DNA from: Pseudonocardia halophobica
Lineage (GTDB): Bacteria; Actinomycetota; Actinomycetes; Mycobacteriales; Pseudonocardiaceae
Reading direction: 5' to 3'
NCBI RefSeq assembly: GCF_027922425.1
Contig: NZ_BSFQ01000023.1
Span: 50,804-114,803 of the forward strand
Length of the DNA stretch: 64,000 nucleotides
Position numbers and translations under genes: made by a program. Under the pieces are notes generated by a model. That model ran no database searches, was not told the origin of the DNA, and saw nothing but the letters and a program-made list of their open reading frames with translations. Positions within the stretch are counted from its first letter, which is position 1. The number at the start of each line of letters is the position of its first letter. Below are positions 17,286 to 25,824 of this stretch, piece after piece.

Positions 17286-17998
17286 GACGGCTGGAACGGC
17301 GGGAGTGGACACGGCAGCTCAGAGGCGCCGTCTACCGCGGGGACGGAGCTGCCGTCGTCGAGCTCCTCCGCGCGGAGTCCGCACCGCTCCCGCTGTGGCA
17401 GCTCATCGGGGACGGTGTGGCGATCGCGCTGGCACAGCAGGCCCCCGGTGCTGCGCAGCTCGCCGCCGACTGCGCGGCAGCGCTGCGAGAGCGGGACTGG
17501 ATCGGCGACGACGAGTTGGCCGATCAGCTCGACGGGCTGGCGGGCACCGGCCCGGTTCCTCTCCTGCGACCGCTCGCCGTGGACCTCGAACAGTTGAGCG
17601 CGATCCTCGAGGGCGACCCGCTGACCACCGGCGGTGCGCTCGACCTGCACACCGGTGAGGTGTGGCCCCGATCCGCGGTGGAGTACGCCTAGGAGGAGGG
17701 CGCGGACGTCGAGGCCCCGGATTTCGACGACGCCGAACGCTTCCGTTGGGTCGACGGTAATTCCCGCGACGGCTATCGGGACATGGTCGAGTTCATCGAC
17801 ACCGTGCCCGACGAGGGCCTCGCAGACCGGCTCGATGGCGCCATCCGCGGCCGTGGCGCCTTCCGCCGCTTCGCCGACACGCTCCGGCGTGCGCGGGAGG
17901 ACGAGCTGAGCCGATGGTTCGAGTTCACGGACGAGCGCAAGCGGGGTCGGGCCCGGGCCTGGCTGGCCGACATCGGGTGTCGGGCCGCGGGCCACTGA
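17282..17998 (+). pseudogene. UPF0158 family protein interrupted by an in-frame TAG
   Basis: One frame encodes a 136-residue N-terminal half ending GEVWPRSAVEYA, then TAG at 17690-17692, then 101 more codons to TGA at 17996-17998. The downstream part has the UPF0158 core DMVEFIDTVPDEGL, GAIRGRGAFRRFADTL and RWFEFTDERKRGRARAWLAD. The codons after TAG are GAG GAG, so a single GAG-to-TAG change would explain it. No ATG or GTG lies close enough after AGGAGGAGG for reinitiation; the next ATG (17783) would miss the start of the domain. It may be a recent nonsense mutation, a readthrough case or a sequencing error. It is coupled to the pRiA4b ORF-3 gene (GTG 17282 overlaps the stop at 17285). Confidence 0.75.
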
Positions 17999-18129
17999 TG
18001 CGCCTCGACGCCGGCGAGGTCCAGCGCATGAGCGACGGCTCGGCTTCCGCTGCTCGTGTCCGGTGGGTGCGTCGCGCGCACCGAGCCAAGCGGAATCTCA
18101 TGGCCCTGCTCACCGCCCGCGGCTGGTAG
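17998..18129 (+). CDS. Small basic ORF coupled to the UPF0158 gene
   Basis: A 43-residue frame starts at ATG 17998, overlapping the preceding stop (TGATG), and is rich in Arg and Ala (RVRWVRRAHRAKRN). Only the overlap suggests translation; there is no recognisable family, and the length makes chance occurrence likely. Treat as tentative. Confidence 0.25.
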   Translation: MRLDAGEVQRMSDGSASAARVRWVRRAHRAKRNLMALLTARGW

Positions 18130-18195
18130 CGCCGTACATCGAGACGCTCTCCGGCGGGCCCTTGACACGGTCGACGGGATCGGCGCACGGTCACG

Positions 18196-20991
18196 GTGAG
18201 GGGAGAGACCGCTCATGGTGGTGCAGTCCCGGTGACCGGATCCCGTGGCGTCGGCACGGTGGGCACGTCGGGCACGGGCGCGGACCGCGACGTGTTGCTG
18301 GCCACGAAGCTCCGGCCGCCTCCCCTGCGGGACGGTTTCGTCACCCGGCCCCGGGTCTTCGCGTCGTTGGCCGATGCGGTGAGCCGCGAGCTGGTGGTGG
18401 TCTCCGCGCCGGCCGGGTTCGGCAAGTCCAGCGCGATCTCCGAGTGGGCCGCCCGCTGCGGGACACCGGTCGCGTGGTTGTCGCTGGACGACGCCGACAA
18501 CGACCCGGTCCGCTTCTGGCGCCACGTCGCGGCCGCGCTGGACGTCGCGCGGCCGGGCCTCGCGGAGGCCGTCTCCGCACGCTCGGGCGCGCTGTCCACG
18601 CCGTCGTACCACGCGGCCGTGGCGGCTCTGGTCAACGAGTTCGCCGAGAGCGCCGAGACGGTCGTGCTGGTGCTGGACGACTACCACGTCGTCGACTCGG
18701 CGGCGGTCCACGCCTCGCTGACCGACCTGCTCGAGCACCTCCCGGCTGCGTTGCGACTGCTGGTGGCCACCCGCGCCGATCCTCCGCTACCGCTGGCACG
18801 GATGCGGGCGCGCGGTCGGCTCGCCGAGCTGCGCGCCGAGGACCTGCGGTTCACCGTCGCGGAGTCGGGAGCGCTGCTCGGCGCCGCCACCGCCCGTTCG
18901 CTGCCGCCGGAGGCCACCGCGGCGCTCGCGGCCCGTACCGAGGGCTGGGCGGCGGGGCTCCAGCTGGCCGCGTTGTCGTTGGCGCGCCGGGCGGACGTGG
19001 AGCGCTTCGTCGCCGAGTTCTCCGGCAGTAACCGTTTCGTGCTCGACTACCTGACGGAGGAGGTGCTCGACGGCCAACCGGCCGACGTGCGTCGGTTCCT
19101 GCTGGAGACGTCGGTGCTGGAACGGCTGTCGGGGCCGTTGTGCGACGCGGTCCGCGGACGCGACGACAGCCAGCAGCTGCTCGAGCAGATCGAGCAGGCC
19201 AACCTGTTCCTCCACCCGCTCGACGACGTCCGCCGGTGGTGGCGGTACCACCACCTGTTCGCCGACCTGCTCCGCGCCCGGCTGGCCCGCGAGCAGCCCG
19301 GCCGCGTCGAGGTCCTGCACCGTGCCGCCGGTGACTGGTACGCCCGGCACCGGCTCGCCGATCAGGCGGTGCACCATCTCCTGGCGATCGGCGACCACGA
19401 GCGGGCCGCCGACATCGTCGGCGAGCACGCGGAGACCCGGTTCCGACGACGGGAAGCGGCGACCCTGTACCGGTGGCTGGCCGCGCTGCCGGACGAGCTG
19501 CTGCGCCTGCGCCCCCACCTGTGCGCGACGAAGGCTCTCGCGGCGCTGGTCAGCGGGCGCGTCGAGGAGGTCGAGCCGCTGCTCGCCGATGCGGAGGGCG
19601 GCCCCGACGCCGGGGCGGAGCCCGGCCTGGGTCCGCTGCCCGCCGTCGTCGCGCTGGTCCACGCCGAGCTCGCCCTGCGGACCGGCAGCGGCGGGGCAGC
19701 GGTCCGGCACGCCCGCGACGGTCTCGCCCTCGTCGACCGCGCCGACGGCTACCTCGAGTACTTCCTGCGCTACGACCTGGCGGCCGGGTTCCTGCTCGAG
19801 GGTGCGGCCGACGCCGCCGAACCGCTCCTCGACGAGCTCGTCGTGCACCCGTGGGCCGCGCGCGCCGACCCGTTCTTCGCCGCCCGCACGCTCTCCCTGA
19901 CCGGCTGGATGCGGGTGGTCCAGGGCCGCCTCGACGAGGCCCTGCGGATCTACCGCAGCGCCCTCGACACGTGGGCCCGGCCGGCCGACCGGACGCACCT
20001 GCCGGACGCGGGCGTCGCCCACGCGCGTCTGGCCCAGATCCTCTTCCTGCGGGGCGGGCTGGACGCGGCCGCCGAGCAGGCCGAGGCCGCCGTCGAGCTG
20101 TGCCGCAGGCTCGGCCGGCCCCGTTGGCAGGTCACCGCGCTGGTCGTCGCGGCCCGGGTCCGGCACGCCCGCGGTGAGCACGACCGGGCGACCGAGGCGC
20201 TGGACGAGGCGGGCAGGCTCGCGGCCGGGGCCGGTGTCGCCGCGCCCATCGCGGCGTCGGTGGGTGTGCAGGCGGCCCGGATCGCGCTCGCTCACGGACG
20301 GGTCGACGAGGTCGCGGACTGGGTGCGGACCCGTGGCCTCGGCACGGCCGACGAACCGCACTACCCGCGCGAGCCGGAGTACCTCCTCCTGGCCCGCGTC
20401 CTCGTCCGGCGACAGCCGCAGCAGGCCGTCGAGCTGCTCGAAGGGTGGCACGACCTGGCCGTCGTCCAGCACCGCACGGGCAGCGTCGTCGAGATCCGCG
20501 TCCTCCAGACGCTGGCCCACGCGGAGCTCGGCGACCGGGCCGGCGCGGCGACGCTCCTGGTCGAGGCCCTCGCCCTGGCCGCGCCGCACCGTCAGCTGCA
20601 GGTGTTCGTCGACGAGGGTGCCGCCGCGGCCGCGCTGCTGCGCGAGCTGCTCGTCGGCCGGCGCCTGGAGCGGCTCGACGGCGGCCGGGCCGTCCCCCAG
20701 GCCTTCCTGTCCGCCCTGAGCGCGGCGTTCGACCGCGGTGGCCACCCGCTGCTGCCCGCCGCCCGGCGCGGCGCGGTCGCCGCCCCCGGTCTGGTCGAGC
20801 CGCTCACCGCCCGGGAGAAGGAGATCCTGTCCCTGCTGGCCGACGGCCGACCCAACCGCGCCATCGCCGAGGAGCTGGTGATCTCCGTCGACACCGTCAA
20901 GCGCCACGTCACCCACGTGCTCGACAAGCTCGCCGCCACCAACCGCACGGAGGCGGTCGCAAGGGCACGCGCTCTCGGGCTGCTGCCCTGA
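18196..20991 (+). CDS. LuxR family regulator with MalT-like ATPase (LAL type)
   Basis: This protein of about 920-931 aa has the layout of large MalT-type regulators. An N-terminal STAND-type NTPase carries Walker A SAPAGFGKSS and Walker B VLVLDDYHVV. A winged-helix linker, a long TPR-like helical region of about 450 residues and a C-terminal LuxR HTH follow (LTAREKEILSLLADGRPNRA; VDTVKRHVTHVLDKL). Ligand and ATP binding would trigger oligomerisation and promoter activation. The start is uncertain: GTG 18196 or GTG 18232 both keep the conserved LLATKLRPPPLR. It precedes a WhiB-like gene by 107 bp and may control it. Confidence 0.87.
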   Translation: MRGETAHGGAVPVTGSRGVGTVGTSGTGADRDVLLATKLRPPPLRDGFVTRPRVFASLADAVSRELVVVSAPAGFGKSSAISEWAARCGTPVAWLSLDDADNDPVRFWRHVAAALDVARPGLAEAVSARSGALSTPSYHAAVAALVNEFAESAETVVLVLDDYHVVDSAAVHASLTDLLEHLPAALRLLVATRADPPLPLARMRARGRLAELRAEDLRFTVAESGALLGAATARSLPPEATAALAARTEGWAAGLQLAALSLARRADVERFVAEFSGSNRFVLDYLTEEVLDGQPADVRRFLLETSVLERLSGPLCDAVRGRDDSQQLLEQIEQANLFLHPLDDVRRWWRYHHLFADLLRARLAREQPGRVEVLHRAAGDWYARHRLADQAVHHLLAIGDHERAADIVGEHAETRFRRREAATLYRWLAALPDELLRLRPHLCATKALAALVSGRVEEVEPLLADAEGGPDAGAEPGLGPLPAVVALVHAELALRTGSGGAAVRHARDGLALVDRADGYLEYFLRYDLAAGFLLEGAADAAEPLLDELVVHPWAARADPFFAARTLSLTGWMRVVQGRLDEALRIYRSALDTWARPADRTHLPDAGVAHARLAQILFLRGGLDAAAEQAEAAVELCRRLGRPRWQVTALVVAARVRHARGEHDRATEALDEAGRLAAGAGVAAPIAASVGVQAARIALAHGRVDEVADWVRTRGLGTADEPHYPREPEYLLLARVLVRRQPQQAVELLEGWHDLAVVQHRTGSVVEIRVLQTLAHAELGDRAGAATLLVEALALAAPHRQLQVFVDEGAAAAALLRELLVGRRLERLDGGRAVPQAFLSALSAAFDRGGHPLLPAARRGAVAAPGLVEPLTAREKEILSLLADGRPNRAIAEELVISVDTVKRHVTHVLDKLAATNRTEAVARARALGLLP

Positions 20992-21066
20992 CGCGGCGGT
21001 GGTGGTGGGCGCGAGATGCCACCGTGCCTCCCACCTTCGCGTGATCCCGGCGCCGGCCGGTCCGCC

Positions 21067-21072
21067 TACCGT
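21067..21072 (+). promoter_or_regulatory. Possible -10 box upstream of the WhiB-like gene
   Basis: TACCGT fits TAnnnT and lies 26 nt before the ATG at 21099, leaving room for the strong AAGGAGGTGGG site. No clear -35 is seen. If used, the WhiB-like gene can be transcribed separately from the large LuxR gene. Confidence 0.3.
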
Positions 21073-21098
21073 CGCCGGGGTCCGGAAGGAGGTGGGCG

Positions 21099-21419
21099 AT
21101 GCCCACGTCAGCGACCGTCAGCTCACGGAGCGCCGTGGACATCCGGAGTCGACGGCGCGCCGCTCCGGCGGCCGACCTCGCCCTGCCGTGCCAGCACGCG
21201 AACCCCGACCTGTGGTTCGCCGTCTCGCCCCTCGACCTGGAACGGGCGAAGCGGTTGTGCCGGCCCTGCCCGGTCCGCGCGGAGTGCCTGGCCGGGGCGG
21301 TGCGGCGCGGGGAGCCGTGGGGGGTCTGGGGCGGCGAGATCATCGACCGCGGCACGGTGATCGCGCGCAAGCGGGGCCCGGGGCGCCCGCCGCGGTCCGC
21401 GTTGGCGTACTCGGGATGA
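21099..21419 (+). CDS. WhiB family Fe-S transcription factor, WhiB7-like
   Basis: This 106-aa protein has the four cluster cysteines of WhiB proteins, Cys31, Cys54, Cys57 and Cys63 (C-x22-C-x2-C-x5-C), followed by EPWGVWGGE near residue 72. The tail RKRGPGRPPRS resembles the AT-hook of WhiB7, which binds AT-rich promoter DNA and works with the primary sigma factor to activate intrinsic antibiotic-resistance genes. The tail is not a perfect RGRP, so the WhiB7 label is tentative. The start follows AAGGAGGTGGG. The stop overlaps the next ATG (ATGA). The long uORF leader typical of whiB7 cannot fit in the 107-bp gap. Confidence 0.85.
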   Translation: MPTSATVSSRSAVDIRSRRRAAPAADLALPCQHANPDLWFAVSPLDLERAKRLCRPCPVRAECLAGAVRRGEPWGVWGGEIIDRGTVIARKRGPGRPPRSALAYSG

Positions 21420-21649
21420 GCGGGGCCGACAGGGGACCGGTGTACGAGATCCGGGTGGGCGCCGTGCTCGACGACGAGTGGTCGGAATGGCTCGCCGGGC
21501 TCGTCGCCACCGAAGGTCCGGCGGGGCAGACCGTGCTCACCGGGCCACTGGCCGACCAGGCCGCGTTGCACGGCGCGCTGGCCAGGATCCGTGATCTCGG
21601 TGTGCCGCTGCTGTCGGTGCGGCAGCTGGAGCCGCCGTCGACGGGCTGA
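21416..21649 (+). CDS. Small conserved-looking protein coupled to WhiB-like gene
   Basis: The 77-residue product (VYEIRVGAVLDDEWSEWLAG; LADQAALHGALARIRDLGVP) resembles small actinobacterial proteins I have no name for. It is predicted as a compact alpha/beta unit, without Cys or membrane segment. The ATG at 21416 overlaps the WhiB stop, so the two are translated together. A protein partner or modulator role is possible but speculative. Confidence 0.7.
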   Translation: MSGADRGPVYEIRVGAVLDDEWSEWLAGLVATEGPAGQTVLTGPLADQAALHGALARIRDLGVPLLSVRQLEPPSTG

Positions 21650-21690
21650 CCCTCACCGTGCGTGCCCCCGGGGCCGTCGCCACCGAGAGA

Positions 21691-22308
21691 TCAGACGAAG
21701 AGCCGCGGCAGCAGGTCCCGGCAGTTGTCCCGCAGCTCGTCGAGTGCCGTCCCCGAGCCCGCGACGTACCGCTGTAGTGCCTGCTGGAACAGCCCGTCGA
21801 ACATCGCGTAGGCGGCGGAGGGGGAGCAGGTGGGCTCCGCTCCCGACAGCTGGGCGTAGCCGCGGACCAGGCGCCAGATCATGTCCTGCAGGCGGCCGTC
21901 GATCTCGGCGACGTCGTCCCGGAAGGCCTCCTCGTACAGGGACTGCGCGCGCAGGTCGTACCAGAGCCGGTGCATGAGCGGGGCGTCGGCGAGGGTGGCG
22001 GCCAGCCCGTTCCCGCAGGCCGCGGCGAGCTCCGCGGGCGTGCGCGCCTCCGCGACGAAGCCCTCGTAGCGCTGCACGCAGGCGTCCTTGTAGCGCTGCA
22101 CGCAGTAGGTGATCAGGTCGATCTTGTCGGCGAAGTAGTAGTGCAGGAGCCCGTGGGAGAACTCCGTGTTGTCCGCGATCGTGCGCAGGCTGGTGCGCGC
22201 GTAGCCGAGTTCTGCCAGGGTCAGCAACGCCGCGTCGGCGAGCTCGCGACGGCGGTCCTCGAACTTGTCGGCACGGGACCGCGACCGCACCGCAGCGGAG
22301 CTGGGCAT
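21691..22308 (-). CDS. TetR family transcriptional regulator
   Basis: This 205-aa regulator has an N-terminal HTH: DRRRELADAALLTLAELGYA, then TSLRTIADNTEFSHGLLHYYF. The C-terminal helical domain is of the fatty-acyl or aromatic catabolite type. The ATG at 22308 is chosen because TATCGT (complement of 22315-22320) lies 6 nt upstream, giving a leaderless transcript; a longer start would run into the divergent promoter. It is transcribed away from the ligase-LLM-SDR operon, whose promoter region contains two inverted repeats, so it likely represses that operon and itself. Confidence 0.88.
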   Translation of the reverse strand: MPSSAAVRSRSRADKFEDRRRELADAALLTLAELGYARTSLRTIADNTEFSHGLLHYYFADKIDLITYCVQRYKDACVQRYEGFVAEARTPAELAAACGNGLAATLADAPLMHRLWYDLRAQSLYEEAFRDDVAEIDGRLQDMIWRLVRGYAQLSGAEPTCSPSAAYAMFDGLFQQALQRYVAGSGTALDELRDNCRDLLPRLFV

Positions 22309-22333
22309 GAGGTGACGATACCCATCGAGGGGA

Positions 22334-22378
22334 TTTCCTGACCACTCGTCCAGGAAAATCTTGACAACCGTCCAAGAT
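22334..22378. promoter_or_regulatory. Two adjacent operator-like inverted repeats in a divergent promoter
   Basis: TTTCCTG (22334-22340) pairs with CAGGAAA (22351-22357), and ATCTTG (22358-22363) pairs with CAAGAT (22373-22378). The two dyads abut and share the internal pattern TGACnAC...GTCCA, so they look like tandem sites for one TetR dimer pair. The second overlaps a TTGACA (22361-22366), which with CACGGT (22384-22389) is the likely promoter of the ligase operon. The first lies over the -35 region of the TetR gene. Confidence 0.6.
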
Positions 22379-22432
22379 CGGGCCACGGTCGTCCCTGTCA
22401 GCAACGATGCCGACGACGATCGAGGGACGACG

Positions 22433-23986
22433 ATGTCGCTGACCTTCTATCTCGACAAGGGCGCCTCCCTCGATCCCGAGGCTCCCTGCCTGACCCTCGA
22501 CGGGGTGTCGCTGTCGTACGGCGAGGTCGTCGAGCTCTCCCACGCCGTCGCCAGGGCACTGCGGCGCTCGGGCGTCCGGCCGGGCGACAAGGTCGGCATC
22601 CTCTCGGCCAACGACCCGACCGCGTTCTCCTGCGTCTTCGGCATCGCCCGGGCGGGTGCGGTGTGGTGCCCGATCAACCCGCGCAATGCGGCCGCGGAGA
22701 ACGCGGAGCTGCTCGACCTGTTCGACTGCTCCGCGTTGATCTTCCAACCGGCCTTCGACGACCTGGTCGCCGCGATCGCCCCGGACCTCCCGAAGCTGAC
22801 CACGCTCGTCCGCCTCGGCGACGGCGACGGCCGCGCGCAGGCCTTCCACCCCTGGCTCGACGCCGCGCGCGAGGACCCGGACGCCGAGGCCGCCCAGCCC
22901 GACGACGTGGTCGCCCTGGTCGGCACCGGTGGCACCACGGGGCGCCCCAAGGGGGTCATGCTCACCGGTCGCAACCTCGAGGCGATGTCGGCGATCACGC
23001 TGATGAGCTACCCCTTCGAGGGCCGCCCGGTGTACCTGGCCCAGGCCCCGCTGACCCACGCGGCCGGCGTGCTGTGCTTCCCGATCCTCGCCCGCGGTGG
23101 CGAGGTCGTGATCATGGCGAAGCCGGACGTCGGCCGGTTCCTGGAGCTGATCGAGCGGCACCGGGTCACCCACACCTTCCTGCCGCCGACGCTGATCTAC
23201 ATGGTTCTCGGCCACGCGGCGCTCGACAGCACGGACCTGTCGTCGCTGCAGTGCTTCTGGTACGGCGCGGCGCCGATGTCGGTGGCCAGGCTGGCCGAGG
23301 CGCTCGACCGCATCGGGCCGATGGCGCAGCTCTTCGGGCAGTCCGAGGCGCCGATGATGATCTCGACGATGTCCCCGGCCGAGCACCGCCTGCCGGACGG
23401 GACGATCGCCACCGATCGGCTGTCGTCCGCCGGCCGACCCTCGCCGCTGGTCACGGTGGCGATCCTCGATCAGGAGGGCCGGCCGGTGCCGCGCGGGGAG
23501 CGGGGCGAGATCTGCGTCCGCGGCTCGCTGGTGATGGCCGGCTACTACCGCAACCCCGAGGCCACGGCCGAGGCGTCCGCCCACGGCTGGCACCACACCG
23601 GCGACGTCGGCTACCTCGACGCGGACGGGTTCCTGTACATCGTCGACCGCGCCAAGGACATGGTGATCACCGGCGGGTTCAACGTCTACTCCGCCGAGGT
23701 GGAGCAGGCGCTGATGGCCCACGACGCCGTCCGCGACTGCGCGGTGGTCGGCCTGCCGGACGAGAAGTGGGGCGAACGGGTCACCGCCGTGGTCCAGCTC
23801 CAGCCCGCCACCGAGGTGGACGTCGACGAGCTGATCGCGTTCGTCAAGCAGCGCATCGGCAGCGTCAAGGCGCCCAAGCAGATCGAGATCTGGCCCGACC
23901 TCCCGCGCTCCACCATCGGCAAGGTCCTCAAGACAGAGATCCGCACGACACTCACCGCAGTACCGCAAGGAGGCGGAACCCGATGA
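22433..23986 (+). CDS. AMP-forming acid-CoA ligase
   Basis: This 517-aa ANL-superfamily ligase forms an acyl-CoA from an acid, ATP and CoA. The phosphate loop is VGTGGTTGRPKGVML. Other motifs are APLTHAAGVLCFPIL, LFGQSEAPMM, GWHHTGDVGYLD, DRAKDMVITGGFNVYSAEVE and the C-terminal Lys in PRSTIGKVLKTE. It aligns throughout with the ligase at 1628, sharing the THAAG-CFP-L-GG block. The ATG at 22433 follows GAGGGACG. Its stop overlaps the ATG of an LLM oxidoreductase (23983). Substrate unknown; aryl or medium-chain acids are usual. Confidence 0.9.
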   Translation: MSLTFYLDKGASLDPEAPCLTLDGVSLSYGEVVELSHAVARALRRSGVRPGDKVGILSANDPTAFSCVFGIARAGAVWCPINPRNAAAENAELLDLFDCSALIFQPAFDDLVAAIAPDLPKLTTLVRLGDGDGRAQAFHPWLDAAREDPDAEAAQPDDVVALVGTGGTTGRPKGVMLTGRNLEAMSAITLMSYPFEGRPVYLAQAPLTHAAGVLCFPILARGGEVVIMAKPDVGRFLELIERHRVTHTFLPPTLIYMVLGHAALDSTDLSSLQCFWYGAAPMSVARLAEALDRIGPMAQLFGQSEAPMMISTMSPAEHRLPDGTIATDRLSSAGRPSPLVTVAILDQEGRPVPRGERGEICVRGSLVMAGYYRNPEATAEASAHGWHHTGDVGYLDADGFLYIVDRAKDMVITGGFNVYSAEVEQALMAHDAVRDCAVVGLPDEKWGERVTAVVQLQPATEVDVDELIAFVKQRIGSVKAPKQIEIWPDLPRSTIGKVLKTEIRTTLTAVPQGGGTR

Positions 23987-24972
23987 AGCTCGCCCTCTAC
24001 CTGCCCAACTTCCGCGACAAGGTGACCGTCAAGGAGCTGGAGGACCTCACCGCGCTCGCCGAGGAGCTCGACTTCGACTCGGTGTGGACGCTCGACCGGA
24101 TCGTCGTCCCGGAGGCGTCGGACCGGCAGGAGCTGCAGTACCCCTTCGGGATGATGGACGGTCTGCCCAAGGCGCTGCCGGTGTCCTCGCGCGGCCAGTG
24201 GTTCCAGGGCTATCCGCTGATCCCGTGGCTCGCGGCCAAGACCTCGAAGGTCCGGATCGGCATGAGCATCATCGACACGCCGTTCCGCGCCCCCGGCGTC
24301 CTGGCCACGGAGATGGCCACCATCGACCACCTCTCGAACGGTCGGCTCAACGTCGGCGTCGGATCCGGGTGGATGCCGGAGGAGTTCGCGGCCGCGAGCG
24401 CCGCGCACATCTTCCCGAAACGGCACAAGCACGTGCGCGAGACGATCGAGGTCATGCAGGGCATCTGGAACAACGAGCTGTTCGAGTACCACGGCGAGTT
24501 CGCGGACTTCGACAGCTGCGGGTTCGGGATCAAGCCGCTGCAGGACCCGCTGCCGATCTTCTTCTCCGGCCTCAAGGACCCGGCGCGGGCGGCCAAGCGC
24601 GTCAGCAAGTACGACCTCAAGGGCTGGATCGGGATCCAGGACTCGCCCGAGGACATCGCGACGTGGCGCGGGGGGATCGAGCGCGAGCTCGAGGCGATCG
24701 GCAGCCAGCGCAAGATCGGCGACCTCGAGATCAGCAGCATGATCTGGACGGTCATCACGGACGTCGACCTGGACGACTCCCCCGCGGGGAAGGTCACGAA
24801 CCTGCTGGCGGGCAGCGAGCGGCAGATCACCGACAAGCTCAAGGCGTACAAGGAGGCCGGGATGACGATGCCGATGTTCTGGCCGCCGTTCGCGGACGTC
24901 CCCGTGTCCAAGACCCTCGACGACCTCAAGCGGATCAAGAACGACATCATGCCGAAGGTCGAGGCCTCCTGA
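23983..24972 (+). CDS. LLM class flavin/F420-dependent oxidoreductase
   Basis: This 329-aa TIM-barrel oxidoreductase of the bacterial luciferase-like superfamily starts MKLALYLPNFRDKVTV. It has SVWTLDRIVVPE, RIGMSIIDTPFRAPGVLATE, the fold-typical HLSNGRLNVGVGSGWMPEEF and HVRETIEVMQGIWN. Such enzymes use FMN or F420 to oxidise or reduce alcohols, aldehydes, acyl-CoA or aromatic compounds. It is coupled to the ligase (ATGA) and followed by an SDR 42 bp later, so it probably acts on the CoA ester or a derived intermediate. Cofactor preference is not certain. Confidence 0.86.
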   Translation: MKLALYLPNFRDKVTVKELEDLTALAEELDFDSVWTLDRIVVPEASDRQELQYPFGMMDGLPKALPVSSRGQWFQGYPLIPWLAAKTSKVRIGMSIIDTPFRAPGVLATEMATIDHLSNGRLNVGVGSGWMPEEFAAASAAHIFPKRHKHVRETIEVMQGIWNNELFEYHGEFADFDSCGFGIKPLQDPLPIFFSGLKDPARAAKRVSKYDLKGWIGIQDSPEDIATWRGGIERELEAIGSQRKIGDLEISSMIWTVITDVDLDDSPAGKVTNLLAGSERQITDKLKAYKEAGMTMPMFWPPFADVPVSKTLDDLKRIKNDIMPKVEAS

Positions 24973-25014
24973 CCTCCGGTTCCGCACTCCCCACAACGAA
25001 GTGAGAGGAAAGAG

Positions 25015-25770
25015 ATGCCCGAACTCGACGGTAAGCGGGTCTTCGTCACCGGGTCCGCTGCCGGGATCGGCAAGGCGATCGCGACGCTGTTCACGCAGCG
25101 CGGCGCCCGGGTCGTGATCAGCGACATCGACGCCGACGCGGCCAAGAAGACGGCGGACGAGATCGGCGCCGCGGGCGTGGCCAACTGCGACGTCACGGAC
25201 GAGGGCCAGGTCCAGGGCGCGGTGCAGCAGGCGGTGGACCTGCTCGGCGGTCTCGACGTGCTGGTCAACAACGCCGGGATCGAGGTCTCCTCGCCGCTGC
25301 TGCAGCAGTCGACGGAGAGCTTCGACAAGATCTACGCGGTCAACGTGCGCGGTCCGTTCGTGGCGATGAAGGCGGCCATCGGGCACCTGATCGAGTCGAA
25401 GGGCAACGTCGTCAACATCGCCTCGATCGCCGGCATCGGCGGCAGCCCGCTCCTCGGCTCCTACTGCGCGACGAAGGCGGCGCTGATCCAGCTCACCCGG
25501 GTCGCCGCGGTGGAGATGCGCCCGACGGGCGTGCGGGTCAACGCGGTCTGCCCGGGCTTCGCCGACACCGCCATGGTCGAGCGGCTCGTCCCAGACTTCG
25601 AGGCGGCGACCCAGGTCCCCTTCGGCGACCTCGTCGCGATGAAGCAGGGCAGGCTGGGCACCCCGGAGGACATCGCCGAGGTGGCGGCCTTCCTCGCGTC
25701 CGACCGGGCGTCGTGGATCACCGGCAGCCACTACGTCCTCGACGGTGGGCTGACCGCGTCCCTCGTGTGA
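25015..25770 (+). CDS. Short-chain dehydrogenase/reductase (SDR)
   Basis: This 251-aa NAD(P)-dependent dehydrogenase has the classical motifs TGSAAGIGKAIA near residue 12, NNAGIEVS near residue 86, Ser in ASIAGIGGS and YCATK near residue 150, and ends LDGGLTASLV as in FabG-like proteins. The Asp in VVISDIDADA suggests NAD preference. It follows the LLM gene closely with AGAGGAAAGAG before the ATG. A 3-hydroxyacyl or secondary alcohol dehydrogenation step in the operon is plausible, but the substrate is unknown. Confidence 0.9.
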   Translation: MPELDGKRVFVTGSAAGIGKAIATLFTQRGARVVISDIDADAAKKTADEIGAAGVANCDVTDEGQVQGAVQQAVDLLGGLDVLVNNAGIEVSSPLLQQSTESFDKIYAVNVRGPFVAMKAAIGHLIESKGNVVNIASIAGIGGSPLLGSYCATKAALIQLTRVAAVEMRPTGVRVNAVCPGFADTAMVERLVPDFEAATQVPFGDLVAMKQGRLGTPEDIAEVAAFLASDRASWITGSHYVLDGGLTASLV

Positions 25771-25773
25771 GCA

Positions 25774-25810
25774 TGTGCGACGGGCCCGGCGCGACCGGGC
25801 CCGTCGCACA
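25774..25810 (+). terminator. 16-bp stem-loop inside the operon (terminator or attenuator)
   Basis: TGTGCGACGGGCCCGG (25774-25789) pairs perfectly with CCGGGCCCGTCGCACA (25795-25810) around CGCGA. It lies 4 nt after the SDR stop and 14 nt before the acetoacetyl-CoA synthetase ATG at 25825. It would reduce readthrough, so the last two genes may have lower or separate expression. Confidence 0.7.
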
Positions 25811-25824
25811 GTGAGGCGGTACGG

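Noticed and set aside
16179..18129. Possible transposon because of the pRiA4b ORF-3 domain
   Set aside because: No transposase, no terminal inverted repeats and no target duplication are visible around it; these proteins also occur as ordinary chromosomal genes.
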